This document shows, piece after piece, positions 46,842-55,982 of a stretch of DNA of 64,000 nt. Under the pieces are notes generated by a model. That model did not search any database, was not told the DNA's origin, and saw only the letters and a program-made list of their open reading frames with translations. The DNA comes from an uncultured Paracoccaceae bacterium (GTDB lineage: Bacteria > Pseudomonadota > Alphaproteobacteria > Rhodobacterales > Rhodobacteraceae), in the NCBI GenBank assembly GCA_947492825.1, contig CANLNT010000001.1, positions 1,240,001 to 1,304,000 of the forward strand, written 5' to 3'. Each line of letters starts with the position of its first letter. Within the stretch, counting starts at the first letter, position 1. Both the position numbers and the translations under genes were made by a program.

Positions 46842-48197
46842 TCAAGCGGCGTCCAGCGCCTTGTTGCTCAGCCATCCAAGCCAGTCCGCCTTGGCGCGGT
46901 CGGTATAACCTTTGTAGCGTTCCTTGCGGCCCTTGCGTCCGCCTTTCATGCCATCAAGCGGCGGGAAGAGGCCAAAGTTCACGTTCATTGGCTGGAAAGT
47001 CTTGGCATCCGCGCCGCCAGTGATGTGTGTCACCAAAGCACCCATTGCTGTCGTCTCTGGCACTGGCGGTAGCGTCTGACCTGTCAGCTCTGCCACGGCC
47101 ATGCGTCCGGCCAATAGTCCCATCGCGGCACTTTCGACGTAGCCTTCAACTCCGGTGATCTGTCCAGCAAAGCGGACGTTTGGTTTGGATCGGAGCCGCA
47201 TATCGGCATCAAGCAACGTCGGCGAGTTGATGAAAGTATTGCGATGAATTCCACCCAGACGCGCAAATTCAGCATCCTGAAGTCCGGGAATCATTTTGAA
47301 AACAGACTTCTGCGCGCCGTACTTCATTTTCGTCTGAAAGCCGACGATATTGTAAAGCGTGCCAAGCGCGTTGTCGCGGCGCAACTGGACAACGGCATAG
47401 GCTTTTTCGTCCGGCTTGTGGCTATTGGTCAGGCCAATCGGTTTCATCGGACCAAAACGCAGAGTTTCGCGACCGCGTTCGGCCATCACTTCGATGGGCA
47501 GGCAACCGTCAAAATATTTGGCTGTCTCTCCGTCCTTGAACTCTGTTTTGTCGGCGGCCAACAGCGCTTCGATGAATGCCTCGTATTGGTCCTTGGTCAT
47601 CGGACAATTCAGATAGGCGGTGCGTTCTGCCTCTGTCTCTCCCTTGTCGTACCGGGATTGCATCCAGGCTACGTCCATATCCACGCTGTCGAAATAGACA
47701 ATCGGCGCGATGGCATCAAAGAATGCCAGTTGTTCGGCCCCGGTTTCCTGCCGGATCGATTCTGCCAGCGCGCCAGAAGTCAGCGGGCCAGTGGCCACGA
47801 TCCAGTGGCCATCGTTGGGCAGGGTGGTGATCTCTTCATACGACACTGACACGTTGGGATGTGCCTTGAGGGCCGCAGTGACACTTTCGGCAAAGGGATC
47901 GCGGTCAACGGCCAGCGCCCCGCCCGCTGGAAGGCGATGCTTGGTTGCCATTTCCATAATCAATCCATTGGCTTGGCGCATTTCCCAATGCAGCAGACCA
48001 ACAGCATTCTGTTCGTGGTCGTCGGATCGGAAAGAGTTGGAACACACCATCTCACCCAGATTGCCGGTGCGGTGGGCGAAGGTTCCGACCTTTGGGCGCA
48101 TCTCGTGGATGACAACGTTCAGGCCCGCATTCGCGGCCTGCCAAGCGGCTTCGGATCCGGCCATGCCGCCGCCGATGATATTCAGTGTCTTGCTCAT
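46842..48197 (-). CDS. trmFO: Folate-dependent tRNA m5U54 methyltransferase
   Basis: 451 residues, the FAD- and methylenetetrahydrofolate-dependent enzyme that makes m5U54 in t[23 protein letters not shown] is the FAD-binding loop, [19 protein letters not shown] contains the catalytic cysteine segment and [20 protein letters not shown] is the conserved late motif. No membrane or export signal. Transcribed with the downstream methyltransferase and gluQ genes. Confidence 0.96.
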   Translation of the reverse strand: MSKTLNIIGGGMAGSEAAWQAANAGLNVVIHEMRPKVGTFAHRTGNLGEMVCSNSFRSDDHEQNAVGLLHWEMRQANGLIMEMATKHRLPAGGALAVDRDPFAESVTAALKAHPNVSVSYEEITTLPNDGHWIVATGPLTSGALAESIRQETGAEQLAFFDAIAPIVYFDSVDMDVAWMQSRYDKGETEAERTAYLNCPMTKDQYEAFIEALLAADKTEFKDGETAKYFDGCLPIEVMAERGRETLRFGPMKPIGLTNSHKPDEKAYAVVQLRRDNALGTLYNIVGFQTKMKYGAQKSVFKMIPGLQDAEFARLGGIHRNTFINSPTLLDADMRLRSKPNVRFAGQITGVEGYVESAAMGLLAGRMAVAELTGQTLPPVPETTAMGALVTHITGGADAKTFQPMNVNFGLFPPLDGMKGGRKGRKERYKGYTDRAKADWLGWLSNKALDAA

Positions 48198-48236
48198 GCC
48201 CGTGATCTAGCGGGCATGAGCGATCTTGCAAAGGGT

Positions 48237-48941
48237 TTAGAAGCCCGGAAGAATTTCAAACAGGCTGCGCTGGTCAAATGTGGTGCCGCGATTGGCGCCA
48301 AAGGCAACCTCTGCCCCGATCGTGATAAAGGTCTGGTCAGCGCTCGTGCCCCCAGCTTCGCCCGAAACATTGCCGAGCTTGGCATAGACGCTGGGCCCTG
48401 CGGACAGGTCGTATTGCGCACCAATGGCGGCCTGGCTCAGCGACACGTCGCCTTCGCTGGCGCGGTCATATTCAGCGATCACCGAGAAACCGTTCGACAG
48501 GCCGTAAGCACCATCCAGACCGAAGAGGTTCACTGTGTCTGTACCGTCATCAGCACGGCCAATGTAGCCACCCACGGTGCCGCCCATAAACTCTGTCCCG
48601 CCTTCAATGCCGTAGACATCGGAATTGGCATCTTCGATCCAGTCGCGGCCAAAAAAGACGCCGGCCGTCGCAGAATCTGAAATGTGATAGATCCCGTGCA
48701 GTGTGGCGCTGCTAAGGGAGGTGTCAATGTTATCAAGCTTGTAGCCCGAGACATCGACACCAACAGCGAATTGGCGGTTAATCGAATATTCCAGCCCACC
48801 AGAATATGTAGTGCCGCCGAAATCGGTGCCGTCTGTGGGGGCGCTATATTCTATTCCCAATTGACCCGACAGGCTTTGCGCCGCGACGGGGGTGCTGACC
48901 ACTGCAAGAACAGCGGCAGCGATAACTGCTTTGTGTGACAT
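48237..48941 (-). CDS. Outer-membrane beta-barrel (porin-like) protein
   Basis: 234 residues. A cleavable signal peptide (KAVIAAAVLAVVSTPVAA before QSLSG) is followed by alternating polar/hydrophobic strands with many glycines, and the chain ends ILPGF, with a terminal phenylalanine that fits the outer-membrane insertion signal. The strand count suggests an 8- to 10-strand barrel, not a large trimeric porin. The family is not clear. An RNA hairpin at 48949-48985 would cover its ribosome site. Confidence 0.78.
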   Translation of the reverse strand: MSHKAVIAAAVLAVVSTPVAAQSLSGQLGIEYSAPTDGTDFGGTTYSGGLEYSINRQFAVGVDVSGYKLDNIDTSLSSATLHGIYHISDSATAGVFFGRDWIEDANSDVYGIEGGTEFMGGTVGGYIGRADDGTDTVNLFGLDGAYGLSNGFSVIAEYDRASEGDVSLSQAAIGAQYDLSAGPSVYAKLGNVSGEAGGTSADQTFITIGAEVAFGANRGTTFDQRSLFEILPGF

Positions 48942-48948
48942 TTGCTCG

Positions 48949-48985
48949 CCTCAATTTTCCATGGGGCTTTTGCCGCCCCTTGAGG
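48949..48985 (-). promoter_or_regulatory. Hairpin that can sequester the porin-like gene's ribosome site
   Basis: On the minus strand CCTCAA (48985-48980) pairs with TTGAGG (48954-48949), and inside it GGGGC (48979-48975) pairs with GCCCC (48967-48963). The GAGG of the outer stem is the ribosome-binding site, ending 7 nt before the ATG at 48941. It could also be the tail of the gyrA transcript, but lacks a T-run. Confidence 0.4.
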
Positions 48986-49042
48986 CACAATTTATGCGGT
49001 CATCGGGAATCTGACAAGCAAATCATGAGGATGCGCGCGGCA

Positions 49043-51793
49043 TTATGCCTCTATCGCATCCTCTGTGTCATCTTCGTCACCCTGATCAGCAATCCAGGCC
49101 ACGCTGACAACTTCTTCGCCCTTGGCGGTGTCAAAGACCTTCACGCCACCAGCGCCGCGACTGCGGAAGCTGATGCCGTCGACAGGCACGCGGATGGATT
49201 GGCCAGTCGAGGTGACCAGCATGATCTGGTCCGACATTTCAACAGGGAATGACGTGACCAATTGGCCGCCGCGCATCGCCTTGTCCATTGCAGCCACGCC
49301 CATACCGCCGCGTCCGCGGACAGGATAATCGTGTGATGACGATAGCTTACCGGATCCTTTTGATGTAATCGTCAGGATCAGATTTTCAGCCGCCGACATC
49401 TCTGCATAGCGTTCCTGACTGATTGCACCGGCTGGCACGTCTTCTTCATCGTCAGTTTCCGCGTCGTCGGTCAGACCCGCCATGGCGCGGCGCATCTTGA
49501 GGTAAGCGGCGCGCTCATCGGCTTCGGCATCGAAGTGGCGGATGATCGACATGGAGACGACGCGATCGTCACCATTCAGCTTGATGCCGCGAACACCAAC
49601 CGATGCGCGTGAATTGAAGACGCGCACGTCAGTCGCCGGAAAGCGGATTGCCCGACCTGAATTTGTCACCAACATCACATCGTCGTCGTTGGACGCAATA
49701 CGCGCATTGATCAGTGTTGTGCCTTCATGTTCGCCTTCAAACTTCATGGCAATCTTGCCGTTCGACTTCACATTTGTGAAGTCTGACAATGCGTTACGTC
49801 GCACAGTTCCAGCGGACGTGGAAAACACGACTTGCAGATCGTCCCATTCATCCTCTGGCCGGTCGACGGGCATGATGGCGGCAATGGTGACACCTGCGGG
49901 GATTGGCAGGATGTTCACGATTGCCTTGCCTTTGGCAGTTCGACTGCCAAGCGGCAAGCGCCAAGTCTTAAGCTTGTAAACCATGCCGTCAGTGGTGAAG
50001 AACAAAAGTTGCGTATGGGTATTCGCCACAAAGAGCGTCGTGACGACGTCTTCTTCCTTGGTCTGCATCGAAGCGAGGCCCTTGCCACCGCGCCGCTGTT
50101 GACGGAAATCGGCCAATGCTGTGCGCTTGATGTAACCACCAGAGGTGACGGTGACGACCATGTCCTCTTGCTCGATCAGGTCTTCATCGTCCATGTCGCC
50201 AGACCAGTCGACAATCTCTGTTCTGCGGGGCACGGCAAAAAGGTCTTTGACCTCGTGTAGCTCGTCACGGATGATCTGCATGATACGGTCGCGCGAGCCA
50301 AGAATTTCAAGGTATTCCTTGATCTTACCGGCCAACTCTTCAAGTTCGTCGGTGACTTCTTTCACACCAATCTGTGTCAACCGCTGCAAGCGCAATTCTA
50401 GGATCGCACGGGCTTGCGTCTCGGACAGATTGTAGGTGCCATCGTCGTTGGCGGTGTGGGTCGGATCATCGATCAGGGCGATGTATTGAAGGATTTCATG
50501 CGCAGGCCAGCGGCGCGTCATCAGCTTTTCGCGGGCTTCTGCTGCATCTGCCGATTGGCGGATCGTATTGACCACCTCGTCGATGTTGCTGACGGCAACT
50601 GCCAGACCACACAGGATATGGCTCCGTTCGCGAGCTTTGCGCAACTCAAACGCGGTGCGTCGGGCGACGACATCTTCGCGGAAGTCGATGAAGGCAGTCA
50701 AAAAGCCGCGCAGCGTAAGCGTTTCGGGGCGGCCGCCATTCAGCGCCAGCATGTTACAGGCAAAGTTTGTCTGCATTGGCGAGAACCGGAATAATTGGTT
50801 CAGCACGACCTCTGCCGTTGCATCGCGCTTCAGTTCAACAACGACGCGCACGCCGTTGCGATCAGATTCGTCCTGCACGTGCGCGATGCCTTCAATCCGC
50901 TTTTCGCGGGCGGCTTCAGCGATCTTGTCGATCATGGAGGCCTTGTTCACCTGGTAAGGCACCTCGGTGATGACAATAGCCCAACGATCCTTACGAATTT
51001 CTTCCGTATGCGTGCGGGCGCGCATGATGACGCTGCCACGCCCTTCCAGATACGCTTTCCGCGCGCCAGAACGGCCCAGCATGATGCCACCAGTGGGAAA
51101 GTCGGGGCCGGGCACGATTTCAATCAGTTGCTCGATGGAAAGGTCCGGTTCATCAATCAGCGCAAGGGTTGCATCAACGACCTCGCCCAGATTGTGGGGC
51201 GGGATATTGGTGGCCATGCCCACGGCAATACCGCCCGCACCGTTGACCAGCATGTTCGGAAAACGTGCAGGTAAAACAGTGGGTTCACGATCTTTGCCGT
51301 CATAATTGTCCTGAAAATCAACGGTGTCTTTGTCGATATCGGCCAGCAGATAAGCGGCCGGCTTATCCATGCGGACCTCGGTGTAGCGCATCGCGGCGGG
51401 GTTATCGCCGTCCATTGAGCCAAAGTTGCCCTGACCATCCAAGAGCGGCAGCGACATGGAAAAATCCTGCGCCATACGGACCAAAGCCTCGTAGATGGCG
51501 CTGTCGCCGTGCGGGTGGTACTTACCCATGACATCACCGACCGGCCGCGCCGACTTACGGTATGATTTATCATGAGAATTTCCGGTTTCGTGCATCGCAT
51601 AGAGGATGCGCCGATGCACCGGTTTTAGTCCGTCGCGGAGGTCGGGGATGGCGCGGGAGACGATGACTGACATGGCGTAGTCGAGGTAGGACGTGCGCAT
51701 TTCCTCGATGATCGACACTGTCGGGCCGTCGTACGCGGGGCGTTCGGGCGGCATTTCTTCATCGTTTTCAGGGGTTTCCGGAGTGTCGCTCAC
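49043..51793 (-). CDS. gyrA: DNA gyrase subunit A
   Basis: 916 residues. The catalytic tyrosine is Y137 in [10 protein letters not shown]. The quinolone-resistance region reads [14 protein letters not shown], with S98 and E102 at the positions of E. coli S83 and D87. GyrA-box QRRGGKG is present in the C-terminal wrapping domain, and the protein ends in acidic residues. It supercoils DNA with GyrB. The start codon is GTG at 51793; the ribosome site is weak. Longer than E. coli GyrA by about 40 residues, in the usual alphaproteobacterial way. Confidence 0.97.
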   Translation of the reverse strand: MSDTPETPENDEEMPPERPAYDGPTVSIIEEMRTSYLDYAMSVIVSRAIPDLRDGLKPVHRRILYAMHETGNSHDKSYRKSARPVGDVMGKYHPHGDSAIYEALVRMAQDFSMSLPLLDGQGNFGSMDGDNPAAMRYTEVRMDKPAAYLLADIDKDTVDFQDNYDGKDREPTVLPARFPNMLVNGAGGIAVGMATNIPPHNLGEVVDATLALIDEPDLSIEQLIEIVPGPDFPTGGIMLGRSGARKAYLEGRGSVIMRARTHTEEIRKDRWAIVITEVPYQVNKASMIDKIAEAAREKRIEGIAHVQDESDRNGVRVVVELKRDATAEVVLNQLFRFSPMQTNFACNMLALNGGRPETLTLRGFLTAFIDFREDVVARRTAFELRKARERSHILCGLAVAVSNIDEVVNTIRQSADAAEAREKLMTRRWPAHEILQYIALIDDPTHTANDDGTYNLSETQARAILELRLQRLTQIGVKEVTDELEELAGKIKEYLEILGSRDRIMQIIRDELHEVKDLFAVPRRTEIVDWSGDMDDEDLIEQEDMVVTVTSGGYIKRTALADFRQQRRGGKGLASMQTKEEDVVTTLFVANTHTQLLFFTTDGMVYKLKTWRLPLGSRTAKGKAIVNILPIPAGVTIAAIMPVDRPEDEWDDLQVVFSTSAGTVRRNALSDFTNVKSNGKIAMKFEGEHEGTTLINARIASNDDDVMLVTNSGRAIRFPATDVRVFNSRASVGVRGIKLNGDDRVVSMSIIRHFDAEADERAAYLKMRRAMAGLTDDAETDDEEDVPAGAISQERYAEMSAAENLILTITSKGSGKLSSSHDYPVRGRGGMGVAAMDKAMRGGQLVTSFPVEMSDQIMLVTSTGQSIRVPVDGISFRSRGAGGVKVFDTAKGEEVVSVAWIADQGDEDDTEDAIEA

Positions 51794-51980
51794 GCTGGGG
51801 GCCTGTCTGCTATATTTTGTTCACCAAACCATATCAGACACCGGATATGGGGTGCAATGGCAGATGTCCCGCACGGCTGGCAGCCATCGAGGGAGAGCGA
51901 TAACAATCTGTTTTCATTGACTTTTAATCTGCCTGTGGTTGGATTTACCCAAGACCCATCGCAAAGTATGGAGCAGGCAA

Positions 51981-52247
51981 ATGACCCAGGAAACCGAAAT
52001 GATGCTGAAAGGCTATGGCCTGACGACGGCAGAGATGTTCTATCACATGCCGGATTTTCCGCATGTTATCAACACCTTCGTCTGGCAGGAGTATGACCAG
52101 GCCCCCGATCACACCAGATTGCTGACCTTCATCGACTTCTGGCGGGAGGAGATCGAGGGACCGCTACATTCGGTACGGTTTGTGCACCGCAAGATGATTG
52201 CCGCTGGCGAATGGCGGCATGTCACAGGTGAGTTCACTTATCATTAA
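51981..52247 (+). CDS. usg: Usg-family protein
   Basis: 88 residues. MLKGYGLTTAEMFYHMPDFPHVINTFVWQEYDQAPDHTRLLTFIDFW matches the small Usg family found beside tryptophan genes in many alphaproteobacteria. Function is unknown. ATG 51981 follows GGAG (51970-51973). It is divergent from gyrA; the 51794-51980 gap holds the two promoters but I cannot mark them with confidence. Its 3' end is followed by a CCCGC/GCGGG inverted repeat without a T-run. Confidence 0.85.
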   Translation: MTQETEMMLKGYGLTTAEMFYHMPDFPHVINTFVWQEYDQAPDHTRLLTFIDFWREEIEGPLHSVRFVHRKMIAAGEWRHVTGEFTYH

Positions 52248-52265
52248 CCCCGCAAAACGCGCGGG

Positions 52266-52306
52266 ATGCACAAAGGATGCACATCCCATGCACATGCCAT
52301 GCAGGT
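52266..52306. repeat. Four ATGCACAT-type copies at exact 11-bp spacing
   Basis: ATGCACAA (52266), ATGCACAT (52277), ATGCACAT (52288) and ATGCAGGT (52299) are each 11 bp apart. ATGCACAT is the reverse complement of the ATGTGCAT octamer clustered at 21922-21951. Here it lies between two convergent genes (usg and ocd), so it is not a promoter operator for either. A structural or DnaA-like binding site is possible. Confidence 0.7.
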
Positions 52307-52312
52307 CCAGGT

Positions 52313-52328
52313 GTTAACGCGCGTTAAC
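52313..52328. repeat. 16-bp perfect palindrome over the ocd stop codon
   Basis: GTTAACGCGCGTTAAC is perfectly palindromic and contains the ocd TAA stop (52324-52326). It lies seven bases beyond the ATGCACAT cluster, between convergent genes. Its role is unknown. Confidence 0.6.
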
Positions 52329-53382
52329 CCGCACGTTGTAGCATGCCAAACAGATCGCGCGGATCGTCGGGATCAGCAACAAAATCAAGATCAAGATAAA
52401 AGTCTGTCCCTTTGATTTTGCTATGAATATAGCGCAAAGCGGAAAAATCCTCGATCGCGAATCCAACCCCGTCAAAGAGCGTGATTTCGGTTAACGCCGC
52501 CCTTCCAGACGCCTTGCCCGTTAACACTTTCCAAAGCTCGGTCACGGGGTGGTCGGGATCCATCTGCTGGATCTCGCCTTCGACCCGTGTTTGCGGTGGG
52601 TATTCCACAAACACGGAGGACCGCGCGACGATGTCGCGGTGCAGTTCGGTCTTGCCCGGACAATCACCCCCAATGGCGTTGATATGAACACCAGCCCCCA
52701 CAAGGTTGTCAGTCAGGATTGTCTGCATGTCCTTGTCGGCGGTGGCCGTGGTGATGATGTCTGCGCCCTCGATCACCTCTTCAATGGTTTTACAGGGGAC
52801 AAGGGTCAAACCATGCCCAGCCAGATTGTCCATCGCCTTGGCCGTGGCTGCGGGGTCGACGTCATAGAGCCGGAAGGTGTCCACACCACAGACCGCGCTG
52901 ATGGCGAGGCACTGAAATTCTGACTGTGCGCCATTGCCGATCATCGCCATGGTGCGGCTGTCAGGACGGGCGAGCGCGCGGGTGGCAACGGCGGACATCG
53001 CAGCGGTGCGCATGGCGGTGAGCATGGTCATTTCGGACAGCAGAACCGGGTAGCCAGTATAAACCTCTGCCAGCAGGCCAAAGGCGGTCACGGTTTGCAG
53101 GCCTTCTTTCATGTTTTTGGGGTGGCCGTTGACATATTTGAAGCCATAGAGATCGCCGTCAGAGGTGGGCATCAGCTCGATCACGCCGACATCGGAATGG
53201 CTGCCGATGCGCGGTGTCTTGTCAAAGCTTTCCCAGCGGGCAAAATCCTCGGTTATGGCCTCGGCCAATTCGCGCAGCATCGTCTTGATTCCGATGTGGT
53301 GAATCAGCTTCATCATGTTGTCGACAGAGACGAAGGGCACATAGGCGAGTTTTGACGGGGCGAGGTTTGTCATCTTGTTCAT
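52324..53382 (-). CDS. Ornithine cyclodeaminase
   Basis: 352 residues, converting ornithine to proline and ammonia using NAD as a catalytic cofactor. ELMPTSDGDLYGFKYVNGHPKN has the substrate-binding lysine region, MAMIGNGAQSEFQCLAISAVCGVDTFRLYDVDP is the NAD-binding loop, and NAIGGDCPGKTELHRDIVARS carries the active-site aspartate segment. It belongs to the mu-crystallin family. The ATG at 53382 overlaps the arginase stop as ATGA, so the two enzymes form an arginine-to-proline operon. Confidence 0.93.
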   Translation of the reverse strand: MNKMTNLAPSKLAYVPFVSVDNMMKLIHHIGIKTMLRELAEAITEDFARWESFDKTPRIGSHSDVGVIELMPTSDGDLYGFKYVNGHPKNMKEGLQTVTAFGLLAEVYTGYPVLLSEMTMLTAMRTAAMSAVATRALARPDSRTMAMIGNGAQSEFQCLAISAVCGVDTFRLYDVDPAATAKAMDNLAGHGLTLVPCKTIEEVIEGADIITTATADKDMQTILTDNLVGAGVHINAIGGDCPGKTELHRDIVARSSVFVEYPPQTRVEGEIQQMDPDHPVTELWKVLTGKASGRAALTEITLFDGVGFAIEDFSALRYIHSKIKGTDFYLDLDFVADPDDPRDLFGMLQRAG

Positions 53383-54305
53383 CCGTGGCTCCGGGTTGGG
53401 CGGTCAAATACGCGGCGACCCAAAAGGGACGCGGTCAAGTCCACCATGAGCGAGGCGGTGCGCCCGCGTTCATCAAGGAAGGGGTTGAGTTCAACGAGGT
53501 CGAGCGAGCCGACAAGGCCGCTATCAGAGAGCATTTCCATCACTAGGTGGCCTTCGCGGACGGTGGCACCGCCGGGGACGGTTGTACCGACAGCGGGGGC
53601 GACGGAAGGATCAAGGAAATCCACATCCAGTGAGACATGCAGCACGCCGTTTGCGGCCCTGACCCGGTCAAGGAAGGCCGCGAGCGGTTTGGCAATGCCG
53701 CTTTCGTCGATCATGCGCATGTCGACAACGTCGATGTCCATGTCCTGCAGCATCTGATGTTCCGGCGGGTCGATGGACCGCAGGCCAATCATGCAGATGT
53801 TCGCGGGATCGACGGGCGCTTTCAGCGGTGGGAAGGCGTCAAAACCGGGGCGGCCCGTGACATAGCCGACAGGCGTGCCGTGCAGATTGCCGCTATCGGT
53901 GGTGTCGGGCGTATTGATGTCGGAATGGGCATCGAGCCAAAGCACAAAGAACGGACGATCGGATTTGGCGTGATGGGCGGCCATGCCTGAGACGGTGCCA
54001 AGCGCCAACGCGTGGTCGCCGCCCATGAAGATCGGCAGGCCATTGGGCGCCTGAGCTTCTGCCGCTTCGGCCAGTGCCACGGTCCAGCCGACATTGGCGG
54101 CGAGTTCATGCACCACCGGGTTTTTTGGCGGATCAACAGTGACGTCAGCCGGGGCGACGTTGCCAATATCAGTGACGGTGTGACCGAGGGCTGTGATCGC
54201 CTCTGCCAGGCCCGCGGTGCGATAGGCGTCAGGGCCCATCAGGCAGCCGCGGCGTTTCTTTCCGGCGTCCATTGGTGCGCCGATGAGGATGCAATGGTGT
54301 GTCAT
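53379..54305 (-). CDS. rocF: Arginase
   Basis: 308 residues of the ureohydrolase family, splitting arginine to ornithine and urea with a dinuclear manganese site. The ligands are in MGGDHALALGT, LWLDAHSDIN and VSLDVDFLDPSVAP, and GRRGC-type start (KKRRGCLMGPDAYRTAGL) is the arginase N-terminal motif. ATG 54305 starts the conserved region; the frame is open upstream into the Lrp gene's promoter. Transcription is divergent from the Lrp-type gene at 54392, with paired operator-like repeats between. Confidence 0.94.
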   Translation of the reverse strand: MTHHCILIGAPMDAGKKRRGCLMGPDAYRTAGLAEAITALGHTVTDIGNVAPADVTVDPPKNPVVHELAANVGWTVALAEAAEAQAPNGLPIFMGGDHALALGTVSGMAAHHAKSDRPFFVLWLDAHSDINTPDTTDSGNLHGTPVGYVTGRPGFDAFPPLKAPVDPANICMIGLRSIDPPEHQMLQDMDIDVVDMRMIDESGIAKPLAAFLDRVRAANGVLHVSLDVDFLDPSVAPAVGTTVPGGATVREGHLVMEMLSDSGLVGSLDLVELNPFLDERGRTASLMVDLTASLLGRRVFDRPTRSHG

Positions 54306-54314
54306 GAGGCGATG

Positions 54315-54363
54315 ATTGCGCAGAATTGGGGGTATGCGAAGCCTGCAAATTGCGCATAATGGG
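54315..54363. promoter_or_regulatory. Direct repeats between arginase and the Lrp-type gene
   Basis: ATTGCGCAGAATTGG (54315-54329) and ATTGCGCATAATGGG (54349-54363) are near-identical 15-mers, 34 bp apart, in the 86-bp divergent promoter region. Multiple phased sites in a shared promoter are typical of Lrp/AsnC binding, so these are candidate operators for arginine catabolism control. Confidence 0.6.
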
Positions 54364-54391
54364 CGCGGATTACACAAATCGGACGACCGAT

Positions 54392-54811
54392 ATGGACAAA
54401 GTGGATAGTCGACTGATTGCAGCACTGCGCCGGGACGGGCGGGCGAGCCTGTCGGCGCTGGCCGAAGCGGTGGGAATCACGCGGGCCACGGTGAAGGCCC
54501 GATTGGATCGGTTGCAGGCGGGTGGCGAGATTGCCGGGTTTACCGTGTTGACACGGGCTGATGTGGCACCGGACCCGGTACGCGGTTTGATGATGCTGGA
54601 GATTGCCGGCCGCGGTGCAGAACGGGTGCAAAAGGCGCTGGGGGTGCTGCCCGAGGTATTGGCGGTACATTCGACCAATGGCACATGGGATTTGATCGCC
54701 GAGATCGGGACTGAGACGCTGGAAGATTTTGATCGGGTGCTGACGGGGATCAGGCGGATGGATGCGATTACGCGGTCAGAGACGAACCTGTTGTTGTCGA
54801 CGAAACGGTAA
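54392..54811 (+). CDS. Lrp/AsnC-family regulator
   Basis: 139 residues. The N-terminal helix-turn-helix (VDSRLIAALRRDGRASLSALAEAVGITRATVKARLDRLQAGGEIAG) and the C-terminal RAM ligand-binding domain (VRGLMMLEIAGRGAERVQKALGVLPEV) are both clear. ATG 54392 (MDKVDSRL) begins the HTH. By position, it is the probable regulator of the divergent arginase-ocd operon, likely responding to arginine or ornithine. Confidence 0.92.
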   Translation: MDKVDSRLIAALRRDGRASLSALAEAVGITRATVKARLDRLQAGGEIAGFTVLTRADVAPDPVRGLMMLEIAGRGAERVQKALGVLPEVLAVHSTNGTWDLIAEIGTETLEDFDRVLTGIRRMDAITRSETNLLLSTKR

Positions 54812-54843
54812 CGGCGGCGGTTGTGCTGCGTGCCACGCGTCTG

Positions 54844-55290
54844 TCAGGTGCGGCGCAGTGCCATGATCCAGAGGATGCAAAGGAGTGCCGAGAAGAGTGC
54901 GTTCCAGCTGGGCATGGAAAGGCTTAGAAATTCCCACGACACCTGATCGCACATGATGAGCTGTGGCCCGTCAAGGGACAGCAGGTCACCGGTCAGCGCG
55001 TTGTCGTTGCCGGTGCAGGAAGAGGGGCCTTCCCACCAGTCACGCTCGACCCCTGTATGAAAGATGCCAAGGCCGCTGGTGATCGCGGTGGCCAGCGCGC
55101 CAAGGGCGGGCAGCAGTGGGCCGGTCGCGCGCAAGGCGATCAGGCCGATGGCGATGGCGGCGTAGTGCGGCCAGCGCTGCCAGTGGCACATCTGGCAGGG
55201 CAGGTAGCCGAGGAACTGGAACACGAACGCCCCGGCGATCAGCGCCACCGACCCGGCGGTGGCCAGAAAGATCAGCGTGTTCCGGGTCAT
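54844..55290 (-). CDS. dsbB: Disulfide bond formation protein B
   Basis: 148 residues with four membrane helices. C32 and C35 in YLPCQMCHWQRWPHY form the quinone-linked redox pair and C92 in SSCTG and C114 in IMCDQV the second pair in the periplasmic loop. It reoxidises DsbA using ubiquinone. ATG 55290 overlaps the YqaA-like stop as ATGA; an upstream in-frame ATG at 55398 lies inside that gene. Confidence 0.93.
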   Translation of the reverse strand: MTRNTLIFLATAGSVALIAGAFVFQFLGYLPCQMCHWQRWPHYAAIAIGLIALRATGPLLPALGALATAITSGLGIFHTGVERDWWEGPSSCTGNDNALTGDLLSLDGPQLIMCDQVSWEFLSLSMPSWNALFSALLCILWIMALRRT

Positions 55291-55865
55291 AGGAAGCCGA
55301 TCATGGCAAAGCCGCCGATCAGCAGGATGCAAGCGAGGGTGAACATCAGGGTCAGGCGTTTTTCGATGAAATCGCGGATCGGTTCGCCGAATTTCCACAG
55401 CAGGAGCGCGACAAGGTAGAAGCGGATCGCGCGGGCGATGATCGACGAGCCGATGAAGACCGGGAGCGACAGGCCGGTCACGCCCGAGGCAATGGTGATG
55501 ACCTTGAACGGCAGCATCGTCACGCCCGCCACGATCACGGCCCAGGCCCCGTATTGATTGAAGGTGGCCGACATCTCGGCAAAGCTGTCGCCCTTGCCAT
55601 AAAGTTCGAGGATCGGGCGGCCGACGGATTCAAACAGGGCAGCGCCGATATAATAGCCCAGAAGCGCGCCCAGCACGGAAGCCACAAGGCAAACGGTGGC
55701 GATCAGGAAGGCACGGTTGGGACGGGCGATAATCATCGGGATCATCAGCACATCGGGTGGGATCGGGAAGAAAGAGGATTCCACGAAGGACACGATCGCG
55801 AGGAACCACAGCGCATGGGGCGATGCGGCCAGCGAAAGGGTCCAGTTGTAAAGGCTGCGGATCAT
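55287..55865 (-). CDS. YqaA/DedA-type membrane protein
   Basis: 192 residues with four or more hydrophobic helices. FVESSFFPIPPDVLMIPMIIARP matches the conserved re-entrant loop of the DedA/YqaA (SNARE-associated, VTT) family, and YGAWAVIVAGVTMLPFKVITIASGVTG the second loop with the conserved arginine position replaced. DedA proteins help recycle lipid carriers. Start at ATG 55865; a longer frame goes upstream but begins in the promoter of the divergent gene. Stop overlaps dsbB. Confidence 0.85.
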   Translation of the reverse strand: MIRSLYNWTLSLAASPHALWFLAIVSFVESSFFPIPPDVLMIPMIIARPNRAFLIATVCLVASVLGALLGYYIGAALFESVGRPILELYGKGDSFAEMSATFNQYGAWAVIVAGVTMLPFKVITIASGVTGLSLPVFIGSSIIARAIRFYLVALLLWKFGEPIRDFIEKRLTLMFTLACILLIGGFAMIGFL

Positions 55866-55982
55866 TGGGCCGGCTGCGTTGGTTGCGTGCGCCTGCTTAG
55901 GCCATGGGGCGGGGGCTGCGTCAACCTTGTGGGGCAAAGCATTTTGGCGCAACCTGTCACAAATGTGTGGGGGATCAGTATC

